Positions 49,353-57,682 of a stretch of DNA of 59,395 nucleotides are shown here, piece after piece. Source of the DNA: Spirochaetales bacterium (GTDB taxonomy: Bacteria > Spirochaetota > Spirochaetia > Treponematales > UBA12059); NCBI GenBank assembly GCA_016928955.1, contig JAFGJV010000014.1, positions 70,014-129,408 of the forward strand, in the 5' to 3' direction. A model generated the notes under the pieces. It was not told where the DNA came from. It saw only the letters and a list, made by a program, of their open reading frames with translations, and searched no databases. The translations under genes were made by a program, and so were the position numbers. Position 1 is the stretch's first letter, and every line of letters begins with the position of its first letter.

Positions 49353-52141
49353 GCTCCTCGGGCGGGCTTCGGGACGACGAACTGGTCTCGCCTGAGCACC
49401 GGCCCGACCCCCGGTCCCGAGCCAATGCCGACGCCAACGCGGCCTCCCTGGAACTGCCCGACAGGCTGGCGTCCAGGATCCGCGCCCACGAGCGCGCCGG
49501 CACCGACCAGCCCTTCCGACACCGCATAGCCCTGATCGGAGCCGCTAAGCTGGACCTCCGGAGGCCAATCCGACTGCGCTCGGGCGTATGGCAGCTTCTG
49601 GAAGCCGTGTACGCCCACGGCAAGCCCCACTGGCTGGATCCCGTGCATGCCCTGGCCCCGGTCAGGGAATTGCTGTTCAACGAACAGGCGCCGCCGGGCA
49701 CGGACCGCGGCATCTACTACGTGCTGACCAGGCTGGCCAGGGCCGGCATATCGCCGGCGGCCTTCGCGTCGCACGTGGTGGTCCCTCGTCTTGCCCGTGA
49801 CGCGGACTGGCGGCACTGGAGGGTACGGCACATTTGGGTGCTGGACGCCATAGCTGACATGCTGATTGAGCTGAAGGACGCGCCGCCCTGGAACGAGCCG
49901 ACCATAGGCGGCGGCCTGGCCCTGTCGGACGTGGCCCTCTGCAAGTACGCCGGCCGCCCGCTGTGCCGCCTGTCCGGGAGCCGGATGGAAAGCCAGGCAA
50001 CGCATCTTGCGGCCTGGATGGCCGCATGGAAGAGTTTCCGGTTCAGCGACGACCGCTTTCTGTCCTTCCTGCGCCGTTCCGTCCTGCCCTGCCTGTACCG
50101 CCTGTCCGGACGCGTGGATCCCGAACAGCTGGCCCCGCTGGCCCATACCCTGGCCGGGATGGAACGGAGCCTTGGTGCCAGGCTGTCGGCAATGGGGGCT
50201 CCGGCCGCGCGGAGCTGTATCGAAGAGGAAGGTTTTGCCGATCGGCTGGACGCCAGGCTTGACCGCCATGCCGGCGCGGACGGGTATTATGGCCTGGTAC
50301 GGGAACTGCGCGCCTGGCTGGACGTTGTCACCGCCCTGTCCAAGCTGGATTCTGGTCCCGCCCTGATTGGACTGGCCGGCGAGCTGTCCATGGCCTCCGA
50401 TACCGGGTATTTCTCGGACGCGGCAGCCCTGCTCAGTGTCCTGCGCCGGGTAGAGGGCGTGTCGGTTCCGCGCTGGCACCTGCAGTCCCTGGCCCGCCTT
50501 GGCCCCCTGGAGCGCAGCGCTTTCATAGAGGAAACCAGGATGGCCAAAGGCGTCCACCCCACCTGTCCGGGGAGGCCGCCGGAAGCCGAGGCGTACTGGA
50601 GCGGGACGGCGACCCTGGCTGAGGCCCTGTCCATTCCGGATGTGGCCTCGTTCAGGCCGCCGGGGGGCGTGCGGGCCTTGGTGCGCGTGCACGGAGCCCG
50701 TTTCCCGGAATACGGCGCCCTGATGGACAGGCTTCTCTGCGATATCGGCGAGGGACGCGACGCAGGCTGGACCCGGGACACGCTGGCCAGCTGGGATTCC
50801 GCCGGGCCGGCTTTCCACGAGCTGGCCATGCGCCAGCTGTTCCCCGGTCTCAACCTGGCCGCAGTCGCGCCCTCCAGCCGGAGCTTTGGGTCCCTGTGGG
50901 CAGGCCGGCCTTCCGCGGCCCAGAGCCACGGCTGGACGAACATAAGCGTGGCCTGCGATGCCGACGGCGCGGCCGTTCCTCCCGCCGTCGCGGACGCCAT
51001 AAGGACCAAGCTGGAGACGGACGCCGTAGACGCCCTGGTGGCGGCCCTGTCGGGCGACGACCAGGCCTCGGGCGCTCTGTTTGCCCGGCTCGGAAAGGAA
51101 CTGGCGGACGCCCGGAAAAACCTGGACGGCGGGGCAGGCTTTGGCGCCCAAGCGGGTACCCGGCGCCTGGCCGTGCTCAGCGCCGTCATGGACGCGTCCG
51201 AGCTGGTCAGCCCCGTCGCCGGCGACGCGCGCAGGCTGGTCCTGGCCTTGCTGGCGTCTGCCTGGCTCTTGCCCGCCGGCGACCCGGACGCGCTTAGGGC
51301 CGTGGCGGCAACGGCGTCGCGCTTTGCCGACCGCCCGGCCATCCATGACGCCGTGGCCAGCCTCAAGGCCGACTGCGAGCCAGGCTATCCCGGCGCCATG
51401 CACGCGGCCCTGGCCCTGGAAACGGTGGACGAGCTGGCCAGGGCCATGCGCGGGGACGAGCGTCTGGTCGCCGCGCTCGCGTCGCGCGAATTGGCCGAGG
51501 TGCTGGCCGTGTCCGGCAAGGCTGGCGACGCTCATGCGCGGCTGGCCGGAGCCCTGCGGCAGTGCGCGGGATACCGCGACCGTGCGCTGGACCTTGCGCG
51601 CTGGCGGGACCTGGCTGCGCTGCGGTCAGCCGGTCCCGAGACGCGCCGCGTCGCCTTCCGCGCCATGCATGTGGGCTCGCCCCTGGACCTGTACGCCGGC
51701 GCCATGGCCGGGGAGCTGACAGGCCTCAAGCCTGCGACATCGTCCGTGGTCATACGGCTGTGGGACTCGGGCGCCAGGCGTTTTGCCGGCGCGAGCCTTC
51801 TGTCGGCGGGGCCGGAGCCCGGATCGCCGTATTTTCTGCGGCTGTTGGGCCTGCAGACGGCGACCGCCCGGCGGCTCGGCTCCCGGGAGCTGGCGGCCGT
51901 GTATCTGGCCTACCGCTCCGTGGCTGAGCGCGTGTCCGAAGCGAGCGGCAGGGCCATTCTTGTGCCCACGCGCGCCGCCAGCCTGGCCGGCGAGCCGGCC
52001 ATGGCCTCCCTGGCCGTGCGCTACGAAACCGCCGGCGATCCCGAATCCGACTCAGGCTGGCTCAGGGCCATAGATCCGGCCAGGCCGGACAGTTTCCGCG
52101 CCACCCGGGAGCTGGAAACCCTGGGAGCATGGCGGCCCTAG
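49349..52141 (+). CDS. large protein of unknown function coupled to the c-di-GMP gene
   Basis: 930 residues from the ATG at 49349 overlapping the GGDEF-EAL stop. No signal peptide or TM helix. It is Ala/Leu/Arg-rich and apparently helical throughout (for example YYVLTRLARAGISPAAFASH; LRRSVLPCLYRLSGRVDPEQ; AGDARRLVLALLASAWLLPA), compatible with a helical-repeat scaffold. It contains a few aromatic-rich islands (WRHWRVRHIWVLDAIADMLI; SRSFGSLWAGRPSAAQSHGW). I recognise no catalytic or c-di-GMP-binding motif (no RxxxR...DxSxxG PilZ signature). The coupling suggests an effector or partner of the cyclic-di-GMP enzyme. The gene is followed directly by a palindromic repeat. Confidence 0.8.
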   Translation: MSSSGGLRDDELVSPEHRPDPRSRANADANAASLELPDRLASRIRAHERAGTDQPFRHRIALIGAAKLDLRRPIRLRSGVWQLLEAVYAHGKPHWLDPVHALAPVRELLFNEQAPPGTDRGIYYVLTRLARAGISPAAFASHVVVPRLARDADWRHWRVRHIWVLDAIADMLIELKDAPPWNEPTIGGGLALSDVALCKYAGRPLCRLSGSRMESQATHLAAWMAAWKSFRFSDDRFLSFLRRSVLPCLYRLSGRVDPEQLAPLAHTLAGMERSLGARLSAMGAPAARSCIEEEGFADRLDARLDRHAGADGYYGLVRELRAWLDVVTALSKLDSGPALIGLAGELSMASDTGYFSDAAALLSVLRRVEGVSVPRWHLQSLARLGPLERSAFIEETRMAKGVHPTCPGRPPEAEAYWSGTATLAEALSIPDVASFRPPGGVRALVRVHGARFPEYGALMDRLLCDIGEGRDAGWTRDTLASWDSAGPAFHELAMRQLFPGLNLAAVAPSSRSFGSLWAGRPSAAQSHGWTNISVACDADGAAVPPAVADAIRTKLETDAVDALVAALSGDDQASGALFARLGKELADARKNLDGGAGFGAQAGTRRLAVLSAVMDASELVSPVAGDARRLVLALLASAWLLPAGDPDALRAVAATASRFADRPAIHDAVASLKADCEPGYPGAMHAALALETVDELARAMRGDERLVAALASRELAEVLAVSGKAGDAHARLAGALRQCAGYRDRALDLARWRDLAALRSAGPETRRVAFRAMHVGSPLDLYAGAMAGELTGLKPATSSVVIRLWDSGARRFAGASLLSAGPEPGSPYFLRLLGLQTATARRLGSRELAAVYLAYRSVAERVSEASGRAILVPTRAASLAGEPAMASLAVRYETAGDPESDSGWLRAIDPARPDSFRATRELETLGAWRP

Positions 52142-52161
52142 CCAGCCATCCTGCGCGTCAG

Positions 52162-52282
52162 CCCTTAAGGGAACCTCTAAAAACCCCATGGTTATTAGAG
52201 GTTCCCTGCGTTTTCGGCCGAAAACGCTAGGTTTTTTAAGGTAACCCTCTAAAAACTGAAGTTTTTAGAGGCCCCCTTAAGC
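52162..52282. repeat. palindromic repeat element, copy B, with inverted termini
   Basis: About 120 bp. The left terminus CTTAAGGGAACCTCTAAAAA (52164-52183) matches, inverted, the right terminus read on the minus strand, CTTAAGGGGGCCTCTAAAAA (18 of 20). Inside lie a 13-bp stem AGGGAACCTCTAA/TTAGAGGTTCCCT, the palindrome CGTTTTCGGCCGAAAACG (52209-52226) and the dyad CTAAAAACTGAAGTTTTTAG (52249-52268). Copy A at 6811 shares the right half. The layout is MITE-like. Its right end overlaps the last codons of the aminopeptidase gene. Confidence 0.78.
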
Positions 52283-53388
52283 GCCTCGGGATTGAGACCG
52301 GCCAGCTCGGGAACCACAAAGAGGCCGTCCTTGCGCACCAGGCGGCCGTCGAACCACAGTTCGCCGCCGCCGAACTCGGGCGTCTGAATCAGGACCAGGT
52401 CCCAGTGCACGGCGGAGCGGTTGCCGTTGAAGCAGTCGTCGTAGCTGTTACCCGGCGTAAAGTGGATGGAGCCGGCTATCTTCTCGTCGAACAGGGTTTC
52501 CTTCATGGCTTTGGTGATGTACGGGTTGACGCCAATGGCGAACTCGCCCACGTAGCGCGCGCCTTCGTCCGTGTCCAGCACGCGGTTGATGCGCTCGTTG
52601 TCGTTGCTCGTCGCCTTGACGATCTTGCCGTCCTTGAACTCGAAACGGATGCTCTCGTAGGTAAAGCCCTCGTGCTCGCTCGGCGTGTTGTATGCTATGA
52701 CGCCGTTGACCGAATCGCGGACGGGCGCCGTGTACACCTCGCCGTCAGGTATGTTCAGCTTGCCGTCGCACTTGACCGGCGGCAGGCCCTTGATGGAGAA
52801 CGACAGGTCGGTGCCCGGCCCCACGATGCGCACGCGGTCGGTGGCGGCCAGGATTTTTACCAGGGGATCCATGGCAGCGCTCATCCTGGCATAGTCCATG
52901 GTGCACACGTCAAAGTAAAAGCGCTCAAAGGCGTCCTCGCTCATGCCCGCCATCTGGGCCATGGCGGCCGTGGGATAGCGGAGCACTACCCAGCGCGTGC
53001 CCGGCAGGCGCGTGTCGATATGGACCTTTTTCCAGATGTTTTTGTTGTACAGGTCCATCTTGTCGCCCGGCACGTCGCCCATGGCGTTCATGTTGCGGAT
53101 GGCGCTGTAGCCTATGTAGCACTGCATCTGGCTCATGCGCTGGCGCTCGAATTCAGCCTGGAGCTCCACCTGCTCGGGCGGCGCGTCCATGAGCAGTTCC
53201 CGGTCCAGGGTCTTGTCCCTCAGGGTGACAAAGGCCCGTCCGCCCGCCTTGTGCACGGCCCTGACCAGGGCGCGGTCAAAGGCCGGCTCTATGCCCGTAT
53301 CCTGAATGAGCACGTTTTCCCCGGGCTGCACGCGCACGGAATAATTGACCAGAATGTCCGCCAGTCGCTCGGCTCTCGGATCCAGCAT
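52249..53388 (-). CDS. M29-family aminopeptidase
   Basis: 379 residues, ATG behind AAGGAGG. Family features: YSVRVQPGENVLIQD near the N-terminus; metal ligands in DGKLNIPDGEVYTAPVRDSV (Glu), the EHEGFTYE segment, GEFAIGVNPYITKAMKETLF, IHFTPGNSYDD and AVHWDLVLI (His/Asp). It should be a cytosolic zinc- or cobalt-dependent aminopeptidase (AmpS/PepS type). The last eight residues (GASKNFSF) are encoded by the repeat element at 52249-52282, so the original C-terminus was probably replaced. The core ligands are unaffected. Monocistronic. Confidence 0.92.
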   Translation of the reverse strand: MLDPRAERLADILVNYSVRVQPGENVLIQDTGIEPAFDRALVRAVHKAGGRAFVTLRDKTLDRELLMDAPPEQVELQAEFERQRMSQMQCYIGYSAIRNMNAMGDVPGDKMDLYNKNIWKKVHIDTRLPGTRWVVLRYPTAAMAQMAGMSEDAFERFYFDVCTMDYARMSAAMDPLVKILAATDRVRIVGPGTDLSFSIKGLPPVKCDGKLNIPDGEVYTAPVRDSVNGVIAYNTPSEHEGFTYESIRFEFKDGKIVKATSNDNERINRVLDTDEGARYVGEFAIGVNPYITKAMKETLFDEKIAGSIHFTPGNSYDDCFNGNRSAVHWDLVLIQTPEFGGGELWFDGRLVRKDGLFVVPELAGLNPEALKGASKNFSF

Positions 53389-53636
53389 GATGTCCTCCTT
53401 GATTTTGCGCGGGCGCCAAGCCCCGGCACTCCGGAGCCAAACAGCTCAAACGCTTCCGGTGGCGCCACGCGCAGACAGCATAGCATGGCCACGTCGTTTT
53501 GAAAACTTGAACGTCCGCAGGACAAGACGCTTGCATCCGAATTTTCCCTAGGCGCCGCGTCCCTGCCCTGGCTATCATAGAATCGTTCGCCGTATCCCCT
53601 AGGAGAGGCGCAGAGCACGTCACGCAAGGAGGCCGT

Positions 53637-53711
53637 ATGTCCCGCATATCAACACTGGAGTTTGCGCGCGGTGGGGACCATCGGCTTCCGGGAGCGTCAC
53701 TGCTTCCCTGA
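53637..53711 (+). CDS. candidate 24-residue small ORF in the RIO kinase leader
   Basis: ATG at 53637 is preceded by AAGGAGG at 5-nt spacing, the best ribosome site in this intergenic region. The frame encodes MSRISTLEFARGGDHRLPGA followed by SLLP and a TGA. A -10-like TATCAT (53573-53578) lies 59 bp upstream of the ATG. It is followed by a strongly structured stretch before the RIO kinase gene, so it may be a regulatory leader peptide. The evidence is the ribosome site and position only. Confidence 0.45.
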   Translation: MSRISTLEFARGGDHRLPGASLLP

Positions 53712-53725
53712 AACAAGCCCATGGA

Positions 53726-53866
53726 TCCCCACGGCGGGGACTGAACCGCGTCCGCGCAAGGACGGTTCGGTCATAACGCAGCGACGATACCGTGCCAGCC
53801 GCCGGGCGTGAGCCCGCACATGGCTGAGGTAAGGCCCGTGCGGCCTGCCCGGTGGCGTCGTCGCCC
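53726..53866 (+). ncRNA. structured RNA leader upstream of the RIO kinase gene (candidate)
   Basis: Successive hairpins in about 140 nt: TCCCC/GGGGA (53726-53740); a 7+4-bp stem with a GC bulge and loop GCGCAA (53741-53770); a nested stem TACC/GGTA, CAGCC/GGCTG and CGGGC/GCCCG capped by the GNRA tetraloop GTGA (53788-53831); GGCC/GGCC (53833-53845); and GGCG/CGCC (53854-53865). The GTG of the kinase gene follows at 53887. The nested stem with a GNRA loop is hard to explain as coding DNA, and no long ORF fits here. It could be a riboswitch-like or protein-bound leader; I do not recognise a known class. Confidence 0.45.
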
Positions 53867-53886
53867 GGCCAACGAGGGATCCCATC

Positions 53887-54675
53887 GTGGACGACGAGGA
53901 AATTTTCGAGCAGTTTGAGGCCCGCGCCATCATTACGGGCGGGCGGGAACGCATAAAAAGCGGCAAGGAAGCCGTGGTGTACCGTTGCGACGCCCATCCG
54001 GCCACGGGCCTTTCACACGTGGCGGTCAAAGTGTACAAGGACGTGCAGACCAGAAGCTTCCGCCACATGAACACCTATCTGGACGGCCGCATTGGCCGGA
54101 CCATACGCAAGCGCAGGGACATACTCCACATGCTGGCCAACGCTGACGAGCGCCAGCATTTCTGGGTGTCCACGGAATTAGGCGCCTTAGAGACCCTGTA
54201 CGCAGCCGGCCTGCCCGTGCCCCGGCCCCTGGGCTCGGCGGGAACGGCCATTGCCATGGAATTCGTGGCGCATGATGACGACGATGAACCCGCCCCGAGG
54301 CTCAGGGACCTGCGTCCCGACTCGGACCTGGCCCAAACCCTGGAGCGGGATGCCGTGGCCTTGATCGAGAACATGCTGGCCCACGACATCATCCACGGGG
54401 ACCTGTCTCCCTATAACCTGCTGGTCAGGAACGGGCGCCTCATGGTCATAGACTTTCCCCAGGCGGCGGACGCCCGCTATTCAACCCAGGCACAATTTTT
54501 CCTGGCCCGCGACACGGCCAACGTTCTGTCCTATTTCCGGGAGCTCGGCGCGGGGCCGGACGCCGCTCGCCAGTCCGCGAATGAGCTTGCCGCCGGCCTA
54601 TGGGACCGCTGGGAATCCGGTGATTTGTACCTTGCACGGGACGCGGCCGCCGTGGCCCGTGCCTGGGGGCTGTAA
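53887..54675 (+). CDS. RIO-type serine/threonine kinase
   Basis: 262 residues from a GTG behind GAGGG. Kinase motifs of the RIO family: Gly-poor loop IKSGKEAVVYRC, catalytic Lys48 (HVAVKVYKD), catalytic loop IIHGDLSPYNLL with Asp172, and metal-binding MVIDFPQA with Asp189. RIO kinases act in ribosome maturation in archaea and eukaryotes; the bacterial members are little studied, and a translation-related role is a guess. Its leader is unusually long and structured. Stand-alone gene. Confidence 0.88.
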   Translation: MDDEEIFEQFEARAIITGGRERIKSGKEAVVYRCDAHPATGLSHVAVKVYKDVQTRSFRHMNTYLDGRIGRTIRKRRDILHMLANADERQHFWVSTELGALETLYAAGLPVPRPLGSAGTAIAMEFVAHDDDDEPAPRLRDLRPDSDLAQTLERDAVALIENMLAHDIIHGDLSPYNLLVRNGRLMVIDFPQAADARYSTQAQFFLARDTANVLSYFRELGAGPDAARQSANELAAGLWDRWESGDLYLARDAAAVARAWGL

Positions 54676-54748
54676 AACGACCGGCTTGCTTGCGTTAAGA
54701 GTGGCGGAGCGGCCGTCCCTGGGCTATGCTGTAGTCGTGCTCGGACGA

Positions 54749-54780
54749 GCCTGCCGCGCTCAGGCAGGCCGCGGGTTTTT
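54749..54780 (+). other. hairpin plus T-run in front of the MshEN-like gene
   Basis: GCCTGCC (54749-54755) pairs with GGCAGGC (54763-54769); five T follow after CGCGGG. TATGCT at 54725-54730 could be the -10 of this short leader. The hairpin lies between that promoter and the GGGAGGG ribosome site and could act as an attenuator. Confidence 0.4.
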
Positions 54781-54793
54781 CCAGGGAGGGCAT

Positions 54794-54979
54794 ATGGCGG
54801 AGAGGATAGGCGATTTTCTTGTACGCATCGGCGCCATGACGCAGGAGCAGGTCACCAAGGTCCTGGCGGCGCAGAGCCAGGAAGAAGAACCCCGGATGTT
54901 CGGAGAGATAGCCATAGAGCTGGGTTTTGTCGACGACGCTGCCCTGAAGCGCTACGTGACCGAAAAGCACGGCGGCTGA
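54794..54979 (+). CDS. small MshEN/GspE-N-domain-like protein
   Basis: 61 residues from the ATG at 54794 behind GGGAGGG. The sequence RIGDFLVRIGAMTQEQVTKV followed by LAAQ resembles the first half of the MshEN c-di-GMP-binding motif (RLGxxLVxxGxxxxxxLxxAL). A second similar segment, MFGEIAIELGFVDDAALKRY, completes a helical mini-domain usually found at the N-terminus of type II secretion or pilus ATPases. Here it stands alone. It may be a nucleotide-sensing or adaptor mini-protein. Binding of c-di-GMP is an inference; two c-di-GMP domains are encoded 5 kb upstream. Confidence 0.65.
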   Translation: MAERIGDFLVRIGAMTQEQVTKVLAAQSQEEEPRMFGEIAIELGFVDDAALKRYVTEKHGG

Positions 54980-54993
54980 AAGCCCGGACGCGG

Positions 54994-55016
54994 GGCGGCG
55001 GACTGGTTCCGCCGCC
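54994..55016. other. 9-bp hairpin between convergent genes
   Basis: GGCGGCGGA (54994-55002) pairs with TCCGCCGCC (55008-55016), loop CTGGT. There is no T-run, so factor-independent termination is doubtful. Confidence 0.4.
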
Positions 55017-55045
55017 TCCTGCTGGGTTGCGCCGCGCGGCTGGGG

Positions 55046-57496
55046 CTACGCGCCCGGCTTTCTAGGTTTTGGCGGCCGCTTATCCCTGGAGGGGGGCCGC
55101 TTGTCGGTAGATGACGGCCGCCGTTCCTTGGAAGGCGGCCGTTTTTTGTCCGCCAAGGCATCGGAGCGCGGGCGTCGCCCGGAAGATCCTGCCTTGCCTG
55201 GCTGGGAGCCGGGCCGTCTGGAGCCAGCCGGGTTTCTGCGGCCGGACTCGTCCTTTTCGAACCACTGGGGCTTGCCGCCCCGGCCAGGCCGCCCGGCCTC
55301 TTTTTTGGCCTTGAGCACCGCCGCCTCGTAGCGGGCCGCGCTAGCCGCTTTGGCCCCGGCGGACGAGGCTCCCGGCTTGCTTTCCGGGCGGGAACCGCGG
55401 CGGCCCGAGTCCGCGGCTCCGTACACGCGCTGGCCTTCCTCGTCGGCCTGCCAAAAGCCGTCTTTCCAGTTGAAGCGGCTGGTTTCCGGCAGCACCAGGC
55501 CGTCCCTGGCCGCCGCCATCACGCGCTTGTATACCTGTTTCTTGAGGTCGATGAAACTGAAATCCAGGATGAAACGCCCCACGCCCTCTTTCCGGAAGTA
55601 GGGCATTCTGTCCACCAGCGAAAAGGGCTTGACCGGTATCACCGTTGATCCGGACTGGTCGGTCACCAGCTCGTAGTCGTCGCCGTCTCGGTCGCGGAAG
55701 AAGTGGAAGCCGTGGGTCTGGCCCAGGTCGGCGCGTATGGTGAACAGGGGCGGGTAGGCGAACACCGTGGGGAAGAAGACCGAAGGCTGGACGGTTTCCG
55801 CCACCTTGGCCCAGTCCTGTTTGGATATCTCCAGGGGCGGCACGACGCTCGAAGCGCCGTTGTCCAGGAGAAAGGCCGCGGCCCATGCGTTGAACGTGTA
55901 CAGCCAGGGGCCGGCAGCCACCGGCAGGTTCTTGCCCCGCAGGATGCCCAGGTGGCCCAGGTTGTTGGCTATGAAGTGGCGCTGCCCCTTGCCGGCCCAG
56001 TAGTCTATCTCGTCGGCCAGCCAGACGGCGTCCGCCTGCGGGAAGAAGGGTTCCAGCCAGATGGCAAGCTCGTCGCCCTTGAAGGGCAGTTCCTTCTCGT
56101 GGCGACGCATGAGCTCGGCGTTCTTGCGGGTCAGCCGGATGATGGCCTTGCGCGGCCGGTCTGCCTGGAGGACGTGGAGGTCCTGGACCCTGGATACCAT
56201 GGCGTAGGTTCCGTCCGGCCAGGCCGGGGTCCTGGTTTTTGCCTGTTCCGGCACGGCCGGTATCGGGGCCGCGTCCCAGCTCGGGAAGGCGTGGTAGCGG
56301 CTCAGGTTGGGGGGCAGGACCGGCTTGTAGCGCCTGGCCAGGTTCCGGGTCTGCACCAGGTACACCTCGTCCTGGGGACCGTACTCAGCGTCCGCGCGGA
56401 CAAAGAAGCCTTCCGGCAGGGTTTTGACACCGCGCACCTTGGCGGTGACGCGGCCGGAGTCGTCATGTTTGTGGATGCGGAGCGAGTCGCCTTCCTGGAT
56501 GCCGTCGTAATGGGGCAACTGCATCCAGCGCTGGTCGTCGAACACCCTGATCAGCTTGACCTTGCCCAGGGCTATGCCCGTGCCGCCGGCCTGGTCCGGG
56601 CGGATGAAATCCTGCGCAGGGCTGCCCTCGAACCAAAAGGTGGTCTTGCGCCGGGCAAAGTCGCCCTGCAGCATGGACAGGGCCTTGGCGGCCGCGCGCT
56701 CACGGTCAAAGCGCCAGTTGTCCAGCATGTGGCGGTACGCGGCCACCACCGTGCCCACGTACTCGGCGCTTTTCATGCGGCCCTCGATCTTGAACGAGGT
56801 GATGCCGGCCTCTACCAGGTCGGGCACCTTTTCTACCAGCTGGAGGTCGTCCGGGCTGAAGAAGTAGCCGTCCTGGTCGTCTTCCGAGCGGAACATGCGG
56901 CGGCAGGCCTGGGTGCACGCGCCTCGGTTGGCCGAGCGTCCGCCAAGGTAGCTTGAGAACAGGCACACCCCTGAGGCGCTGACGCACAAAGCGCCGTGCA
57001 CGAAGGTTTCCAGCTCCATGGCCGTGGAGCTTCGCACGTCCCTCATCTCGTCCAGCGACAGCTCGCGGGACAGGACCACCCGCTTGAAGCCGTGGCGCGA
57101 CAGGAAATTGACGCCGGCGGCGCTGCCCACGTTCATCTGGGTGGACGCGTGGAGCCGCAGGGCGGGGAAATGGTCGCGCGCCATCTTGACCACGCCGAGG
57201 TCCTGGACGATCACGCCGTCCGGGCCGACCCGCTCCAGGTACTGCAGGAGCTGGTACATGCGGTCGGCCTCGCGCTGTTCGAACACCGTGTTGACCGTGA
57301 CGTACAGCTTCTTGCCTGCCTTGTGCAGGGCCTCCGTGGCGGCTTCAAACTGGCTGTAGGCAAAGTTGCTGGTGCGCAGGCGGGCGTTGAAGGTCTTGAG
57401 GCCCAGGTATACAGCGTCGGCGCCTTCGCCAATGGCGGCGTCGAGGGCGTCCGGATTGCCCGCGGGAGCCAGAAGCTCGGCGGTGGTATAGGTCAT
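55046..57496 (-). CDS. U32 peptidase-family protein with long basic tail
   Basis: 816 residues from the ATG at 57496 (AGGATAG before it). The core is a U32 TIM barrel (ELLAPAGNPDALDAAIGEGA), with FVHGALCVSASGVCLFSSYL and GRSANRGACTQACRRMF giving the family signature and its Fe-S-type cysteines. A second half has a beta-barrel-like extension. U32 members (RlhA, TrhP) hydroxylate rRNA or tRNA, so RNA modification is more likely than proteolysis. The last ~120 residues are low-complexity, Lys/Arg/Pro/Ser-rich, with repeats such as DKRPPS and KRPPSKERRPSS, probably an RNA-binding tail not typical of the family. Confidence 0.9.
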   Translation of the reverse strand: MTYTTAELLAPAGNPDALDAAIGEGADAVYLGLKTFNARLRTSNFAYSQFEAATEALHKAGKKLYVTVNTVFEQREADRMYQLLQYLERVGPDGVIVQDLGVVKMARDHFPALRLHASTQMNVGSAAGVNFLSRHGFKRVVLSRELSLDEMRDVRSSTAMELETFVHGALCVSASGVCLFSSYLGGRSANRGACTQACRRMFRSEDDQDGYFFSPDDLQLVEKVPDLVEAGITSFKIEGRMKSAEYVGTVVAAYRHMLDNWRFDRERAAAKALSMLQGDFARRKTTFWFEGSPAQDFIRPDQAGGTGIALGKVKLIRVFDDQRWMQLPHYDGIQEGDSLRIHKHDDSGRVTAKVRGVKTLPEGFFVRADAEYGPQDEVYLVQTRNLARRYKPVLPPNLSRYHAFPSWDAAPIPAVPEQAKTRTPAWPDGTYAMVSRVQDLHVLQADRPRKAIIRLTRKNAELMRRHEKELPFKGDELAIWLEPFFPQADAVWLADEIDYWAGKGQRHFIANNLGHLGILRGKNLPVAAGPWLYTFNAWAAAFLLDNGASSVVPPLEISKQDWAKVAETVQPSVFFPTVFAYPPLFTIRADLGQTHGFHFFRDRDGDDYELVTDQSGSTVIPVKPFSLVDRMPYFRKEGVGRFILDFSFIDLKKQVYKRVMAAARDGLVLPETSRFNWKDGFWQADEEGQRVYGAADSGRRGSRPESKPGASSAGAKAASAARYEAAVLKAKKEAGRPGRGGKPQWFEKDESGRRNPAGSRRPGSQPGKAGSSGRRPRSDALADKKRPPSKERRPSSTDKRPPSRDKRPPKPRKPGA

Positions 57497-57575
57497 CGGT
57501 CTATCCTCAGGGTCGGTCCGGCCCGCCCCCGTGGCCGGCCGCTCGGATGCAAGGCCAGCCTTGTTCCGAAACCGC

Positions 57576-57604
57576 ACTATAGCGTTTTTTCGGTTTACTG
57601 TATA
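57576..57604 (-). promoter_or_regulatory. promoter of the U32 gene
   Basis: Minus strand TATACA (57604-57599), 17-bp spacer, TATAGT (57581-57576), about 80 nt before the ATG. Confidence 0.6.
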
Positions 57605-57682
57605 CACCGCGAAAAACAGGGATAAAACGCATAGAACGGCAGGGCCAGGCGCCTGAGAACGACTGCAGGGCAAAGCCCTGCC

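Noticed and set aside
53389-53636. Several minus-strand ORFs upstream of the aminopeptidase
   Set aside because: Arg-rich compositions, mutual overlap and no ribosome sites; the region is better read as promoter/leader space for both directions.
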